This document shows positions 60,531 through 64,000 of a stretch of 64,000 nt of DNA, piece after piece; the stretch's first letter is position 1, and each line of letters starts with the position of its first letter. A model generated the notes under the pieces. That model had not been told where the DNA came from and ran no database searches. It worked only from the letters and a program-made list of their open reading frames with translations. Origin of the DNA: CAYNKA01 sp964397655 (lineage in GTDB: Bacteria; Spirochaetota; Spirochaetia; DTKZ01). Both the position numbers and the translations under genes were made by a program. The stretch is from the NCBI GenBank assembly GCA_964397655.1, contig CAYNKA010000003.1, positions 62,001 through 126,000 of the forward strand, in the 5' to 3' direction.

Positions 60531-60968
60531 ATGAGAATCACGACCAAAGGACGATACGCGCTCCGAGCCGTCGTCAATCTGGCGGCGGCCGCGGGAGACA
60601 AGCCCGTTCCCATCAAGCAGATAGCCGAGGTGGAAGAAATATCTCCGGAGTTTCTCGAACAGATCTTCTTCCGCCTCAAAAAATCCGGCCTCATAAGGTC
60701 GGTCCGTGGCCCGGGTGGCGGATTCATCCTCGACCGGAACCCGGAAGAGATCACGATCAAGGATATTTTCGAAGCCGTGGGAGAGGGAGTGGATCTCACT
60801 CCCTGCGCAAGCTGCGGAAACGATCTCGGCACCTGCAACAGGACCGACAGCTGCCTCATCCACGAAGTATGGACGAAGATAACCTCCGAGGTATCCACGC
60901 TTTTCGAATCCTTCACCCTGCAGGGCATCGTCGAGAGCAGGCAACGCAGGAAAATCGCGGTCCACTGA
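60531..60968 (+). CDS. Rrf2-family Fe-S regulator (IscR-like)
   Basis: A 145-residue regulator with a winged helix (MRITTKGRYALRAVVNLA, the recognition part ISPEFLEQIFFRLKKSGLI, RGPGGGFIL) and a cysteine loop CASCGNDLGTCNRTDSC that could hold an Fe-S cluster. The last two cysteines have the IscR spacing of six; an extra pair precedes them. ATG 60531 has GAGG 6 nt before it; a TTG at 60507 is weaker. It may sense oxygen, iron or NO and lies next to the sirtuin gene. Confidence 0.9.
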   Translation: MRITTKGRYALRAVVNLAAAAGDKPVPIKQIAEVEEISPEFLEQIFFRLKKSGLIRSVRGPGGGFILDRNPEEITIKDIFEAVGEGVDLTPCASCGNDLGTCNRTDSCLIHEVWTKITSEVSTLFESFTLQGIVESRQRRKIAVH

Positions 60969-60995
60969 AATCCGTCATCGAAACCGAGGCCGACC

Positions 60996-61766
60996 ATGAA
61001 CATCGTTCCCGATCCGGAGCAGGAGTCGGCGCTGAAGCTTGCTGCCGAGATCATCCGTGAATCCTATACCCTGTCCGCCTTCACCGGAGCCGGCATGTCG
61101 GTGGAAAGCGGTATCCCGCCCTTCCGCGGCGACGGGGGGCTGTGGGACCGTTACGACCCCCGCCTTCTCGAGCTCGACTTTTTCCTGGCGAATCCCGAAC
61201 CCTGCTGGCGGACCATCAAGGAAATCTTCTACGATCATTTCGGGAAGGCGGTACCGAACGCGGGACACCTCGCGCTCGCCGACATGGAGAAGGACGGCAT
61301 ACTCAGAAACCTCGTCACGCAGAACATCGACGACCTCCACCATCGGGCCGGAAGCCGCAAGGTCGTCGAGTTCCACGGGAATTCCCGCATGCTGCTCTGC
61401 CTGTCCTGCGAGCGGAAATACGAGGCCGCCTCCTTCGACCTGACGGCCCTGCCGCCGAAGTGCCCGAAATGCGGAGGTCTTCTCAAGCCCGATTTCGTCT
61501 TTTTCGGAGAGGCGATCCCCGTGAAGGCGCTCGAAGCGTCACAGAGGATCGCACGCGAAACGGACTGCATGATCGTCATCGGGACGACCGGTGAGGTGTA
61601 TCCCGCGGCGGCACTCCCCCGGACCGCCCACTCCAGGGGGGGCCGCATCATCGAGATCAATCCTTTCCCCTCGAATTACACGGACTGCATCACCGAAGTC
61701 CGAATCGGGCTTCCCGTTGGGAAGGCCCTGCCTCTCCTGTGGGAAGCCGTGAAACGGCGGACGTAG
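60996..61766 (+). CDS. NAD-dependent protein deacylase (sirtuin)
   Basis: This 256-residue sirtuin removes acyl groups from lysines with NAD. Its motifs are FTGAGMSVESGIPPFRG, TQNIDDLHHRAG with NID, EFHG (catalytic histidine), zinc cysteines CLSC and CPKC, VFFGEAIP, and IGTTGEVYPAA. The bacterial class III/U residue pattern is not exact. It follows the Rrf2 gene by 27 nt on the same strand; its end is 1 nt from lpd on the other strand. Confidence 0.93.
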   Translation: MNIVPDPEQESALKLAAEIIRESYTLSAFTGAGMSVESGIPPFRGDGGLWDRYDPRLLELDFFLANPEPCWRTIKEIFYDHFGKAVPNAGHLALADMEKDGILRNLVTQNIDDLHHRAGSRKVVEFHGNSRMLLCLSCERKYEAASFDLTALPPKCPKCGGLLKPDFVFFGEAIPVKALEASQRIARETDCMIVIGTTGEVYPAAALPRTAHSRGGRIIEINPFPSNYTDCITEVRIGLPVGKALPLLWEAVKRRT

Positions 61767-61767
61767 C

Positions 61768-63159
61768 TCAGATGTGGATGGCCCAACCCTCGGCGGCTCG
61801 GGCAGCCTCCATGATGCCTTCCGAGAGCGTGGGATGCGCGTGGATCATGCCGGCGATATCCTCCGGAAGGAGCTCCGCGTGGCGGGCGAGCAGGAGTTCG
61901 TGGATGATCTCCGTAGCCTGGCTCCCGGCGGCGTGAGCGCCGATGATTTCCCTCGTTTCCGGATCGAGGATTATCTTGACGAGGCCTTCCGGGCTCTCCG
62001 CGGCGACCGCCTTCCCGATTCCCCGGTAGGGAAAAACCGCCTTCACGTACTTGACGCCCCGAGTCTTCGCCTCCTCCTCGGTGAGGCCGAAGCTCCCGAT
62101 CTGCGGCTCGCAATAGACGGCGGAGGGAACCTCGTCCAGGCTTATCCGCTTTTCCGGCGTCCTGCCCGCGATCCTCTCGACGGCTATCTCCCCTTCCTTC
62201 GACGCCACGTGGGCCAGGAGCGGAGTCGGTACTACGTCGCCGACTGCATAGACTCCCCGCACCGCGGTCTCGTAGTAGTCGCCGGTCTTCACGAAGCCCC
62301 GCTCGACGACCACGCCGATCTTCTCGAGGCCGAGGTTCTCGGTGTTCGGGGCCCTGCCCACGGCCACGAGGACCTTGTCCGCCTCCACCGACGAGACCGT
62401 TCCCGCCTTCCCCTCCAGCCGAACCTTGATCCCCGAAGCGGTCCTTTCCATGCCCGCCGCCTTGGTGGAAACGAGCGTCTTGATGCCCCTGCGGCCGAAT
62501 TCCTTCTCGATCACCGCCACGGTCTCCGCGTCTTCGATGGGCAGAATGCGGTCGAGCATTTCGACGACCGTCACCTCCACCCCGAAGTTGTTCATGATGT
62601 GGGCGAACTCCATGCCGATCGCCCCGGCTCCGAGGATGAGGAGCCGCTTCGGCAGCTTCTCCAGCATGAGGGCGCCGGTGGACGACAGCACGGTCTCCTC
62701 GTCGAAGGCGAAGCCGGGAACGGACCGCGGCCTGGATCCCGTGGCGATGATCACGTTTTCCGCGGTGACGGTCTTTCCGCCGCCGATATCGAGCTCGTGG
62801 GCGGTCTTGAAAACGGCGGTTCCCTGGACGTATTCGACGCCGTTCTTCTTGAGGAGGAACTGCACTCCCTTGGACAGCCGATCCGCGGCCGCCCGCGATT
62901 TCTTGAAGACCTTTCCGTAATCGAAGCCGGAAAAATCCGTCCTGACTCCGAGTTCGGAGAGTTCCCGAGCGGAACGGAAGATCTCGGCTTGATGGATGAG
63001 GGCCTTGGAAGGTATGCAGCCGACGTTGAGGCAGACCCCTCCCGGTTTATCCTTCTCGATGATCACCGTCTTGAGCCCCAACTGGCGCGCCCGTATGGCC
63101 GCCACGTATCCGCCGGGACCTGCTCCGATCACCGCCAGGTCGTATTCATGCGTACCCAT
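61768..63159 (-). CDS. lpdA: dihydrolipoyl dehydrogenase
   Basis: A 463-residue FAD enzyme with the redox disulfide GGVCLNVGCIPSKALI, GAGPGGYVAAIRARQLG, the NAD motif ILGAGAIGMEFAHI, the FAD motif GVYAVGDVVPTPLLAHVA and the C-terminal HAHPTLSEG base. It reoxidises lipoyl groups of 2-oxoacid dehydrogenases or the glycine cleavage system. No E1, E2, gcvT or gcvP gene is adjacent, so it may serve several complexes. GAGGAGG precedes the ATG. Confidence 0.94.
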   Translation of the reverse strand: MGTHEYDLAVIGAGPGGYVAAIRARQLGLKTVIIEKDKPGGVCLNVGCIPSKALIHQAEIFRSARELSELGVRTDFSGFDYGKVFKKSRAAADRLSKGVQFLLKKNGVEYVQGTAVFKTAHELDIGGGKTVTAENVIIATGSRPRSVPGFAFDEETVLSSTGALMLEKLPKRLLILGAGAIGMEFAHIMNNFGVEVTVVEMLDRILPIEDAETVAVIEKEFGRRGIKTLVSTKAAGMERTASGIKVRLEGKAGTVSSVEADKVLVAVGRAPNTENLGLEKIGVVVERGFVKTGDYYETAVRGVYAVGDVVPTPLLAHVASKEGEIAVERIAGRTPEKRISLDEVPSAVYCEPQIGSFGLTEEEAKTRGVKYVKAVFPYRGIGKAVAAESPEGLVKIILDPETREIIGAHAAGSQATEIIHELLLARHAELLPEDIAGMIHAHPTLSEGIMEAARAAEGWAIHI

Positions 63160-63797
63160 GTTTTCCTCCTCACACTACTCATAACATACAAAGCAAGATC
63201 CATTCCACAAAACAAAAGTGGAAAAATTCGCCGCGTTCCCCCGCCGGCCTTGAGTGCCGTGCCGGAGAACGCTCCCGAGGCGGAATGAAGCCGGTCCCCG
63301 CGATTCCGCGAAACCGACCGCCCCATAAGGACTTAGCATGGCCCGACAGCCGACAGGCCAGGCGGCAGACGGCTCGGATTCCCGCCCGAAGGGATTCGCC
63401 CCGCCGGTGAAGGCCGGCGGCGGCGCCCCTTCCCCGTGTCTCCTCTGCTCCATCTTGGGACAGGACCGAAGCCGTCGATGCTTCAAAACTGAGCACGTTA
63501 CGACGCGCGATGCAGGAACGAAGGGAACGCGCCGCAGTCCGAAAAACGGAGATTCCCGTAAAACCGCGGTTCCGAGCCGTAACTCCTGTCGAAAAATCAC
63601 GACGGCATAAGAATTTAGCATTTCATATCGATTCGATCCGCCGTTTATCGGAAATGCTTCGATAAGAAAAACTTTTCCGCCCGTGCAGAGAATTCGGCAT
63701 GATTTTTGCATAAATAATCTGCGAGACGTTTTCATACTTGACGTCTCGAAAAATACTGTCAAAATACCTGTAAGGTAGGAACAAGGAGGAGATTCAA
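63160..63797. other. 638-nt intergenic region with no convincing gene
   Basis: Reading frames of up to 195 codons exist here but have no initiation site, domain or codon pattern like their neighbours. Features seen are the lpd promoter zone near 63190-63220 on the minus strand, a related pair of 15-mers (63326-63340 and 63607-63621), and an AT-rich patch at 63600-63790 that holds the promoter of the last gene. Its length and the repeat allow for a small RNA, which I cannot support further. Confidence 0.5.
63722..63765 (+). promoter_or_regulatory. promoter with inverted-repeat operator before the last gene
   Basis: TTGACG (63738-63743), 16 nt, CAAAAT (63760-63765). The 8-bp inverted repeat CGAGACGT (63722-63729) / ACGTCTCG (63741-63748), with an 11-bp gap, overlaps the -35 box, so a regulator may bind there. 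Confidence 0.45.
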
Positions 63798-64000
63798 ATG
63801 AAAAGAACCCGACTATTTCTCGTCTTCGCGATCTGTCTCGCCCTGGCGGTCGTTCTCCCAGCGGCAGCCGGCGGAGCGAAGGAAGAATTCAAGCCGAAAG
63901 CCGAATATACCATGCAGGTCAACGTAGGGCCGGCCTACGACTGGGGCATGGGCGCTCAGAAATGGGCGGACCTCATCAAGGAAAAGACCCAGGGCAAGAT
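63798..64000 (+). CDS. TRAP-type (DctP-like) substrate-binding protein, 3' end cut by window
   Basis: The first 67 residues are visible: a signal peptide (RLFLVFAICLALAVVLPAAA) followed by GGAKEEFKPKAEYTMQVN and GAQKWADLIKEKTQGK, which matches the opening of DctP-family binding proteins (VGPAYDWGMGAQKWAD). AAGGAGGA lies 7 nt before the ATG. The family is judged from a short stretch, so ABC-type proteins are not excluded. It starts a new operon that continues outside the window. Confidence 0.75.
   Translation, partial: MKRTRLFLVFAICLALAVVLPAAAGGAKEEFKPKAEYTMQVNVGPAYDWGMGAQKWADLIKEKTQGK

Noticed and set aside
63175..63762. Minus-strand open frames of 105 and 195 codons upstream of lpd
   Set aside because: No ribosome site, no domain, biased composition and partial mutual overlap; they look like chance frames in GC-rich DNA.

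Overview
The window is high-GC bacterial chromosome, best matched by a free-living or host-associated anaerobic spirochaete (Spirochaetota, Treponema/Spirochaeta-like). This is an inference from gene content, not from a search. The signs are an omega subunit of only 64 residues, exported proteins made of SPNGDG-type repeats with an OmpA tail, a LysM lytic transglycosylase, many HisKA_2 histidine kinases without receivers, TRAP and sugar ABC importers whose mature N termini begin with a GG-x-K/E stretch, and sodium symporters with a tiny partner protein. I saw no rRNA, tRNA, CRISPR array, insertion sequence or phage gene. Gene density is high and most stretches are ordinary chromosome.

Layout. 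1-573: end of araD. 564-7060 (minus): an operon-like run of a giant repeat/OmpA surface protein, a cysteine desulfurase, nadA and mnmA, which links Fe-S/sulfur supply to NAD synthesis and tRNA thiolation. 7186-12653 (minus): an ARMT1-like DUF89 phosphatase, a 7TM-PAS sensor, an OmpA-family protein and a CrtI-like oxidoreductase. 12818-16179 (plus): a TPR lipoprotein, a LysM transglycosylase and an exported protein of unknown role. 16193-20248: an M20 peptidase, an InlB/DUF1566-type lipoprotein and an SbmA/YddA-type ABC exporter. 20278-25654 (minus): a catabolic cassette with a GntR/FCD regulator, a DctPQM TRAP transporter, an aldo/keto-reductase-like protein without its catalytic tetrad and a GalB-like PIG-L protein. 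Its regulator promoter carries GTATAC palindromes like those of hexuronate regulators.

25822-27650 (minus) is a decaying sensor module: a binding protein lacking its N terminus, followed by a HisKA_2 kinase with a frameshift in its last 10 kDa. 27984-46352 is mixed housekeeping and signalling: TauE/SafE permease, iron ADH, three more HisKA_2 kinases, yigZ, plsC, an ABC-F ATPase, a degenerate MESH1-like HD protein, exonuclease III, a PAS-zinc protein, an HDIG protein, a DUF134-NifX fusion, hisS, miaA and rpoZ. It ends in a repeat-rich intergenic region with a perfect 23-bp inverted repeat.

46353-52275 (minus) is a ugp-like operon for glycerophosphodiester/glycerol-3-phosphate use: SorC regulator, two permeases, UgpQ, a frameshifted binding protein and GpsA. 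52502-56868 (plus) holds two copies of a two-gene sodium-symporter cassette around a TetR gene, with three copies of one 16-bp palindrome at the two promoters. 56995-64000 holds a fifth HisKA_2 kinase, a ribokinase-family sugar kinase, a UroD/MtaA-like methyltransferase, an Rrf2 regulator next to a sirtuin, a lone dihydrolipoyl dehydrogenase, and the start of a second TRAP-type binding protein.

The strongest leads are the two regulated transport/catabolic cassettes (20278-25654 and 52502-56868), the five receiver-less HisKA_2 kinases, and a group of SD-less genes whose start codon lies 6-10 nt after a -10 box (probably leaderless mRNAs). Three reading-frame breaks (kinase, PstS-like protein, UgpB-like protein) could be real decay or base-calling errors at G runs.
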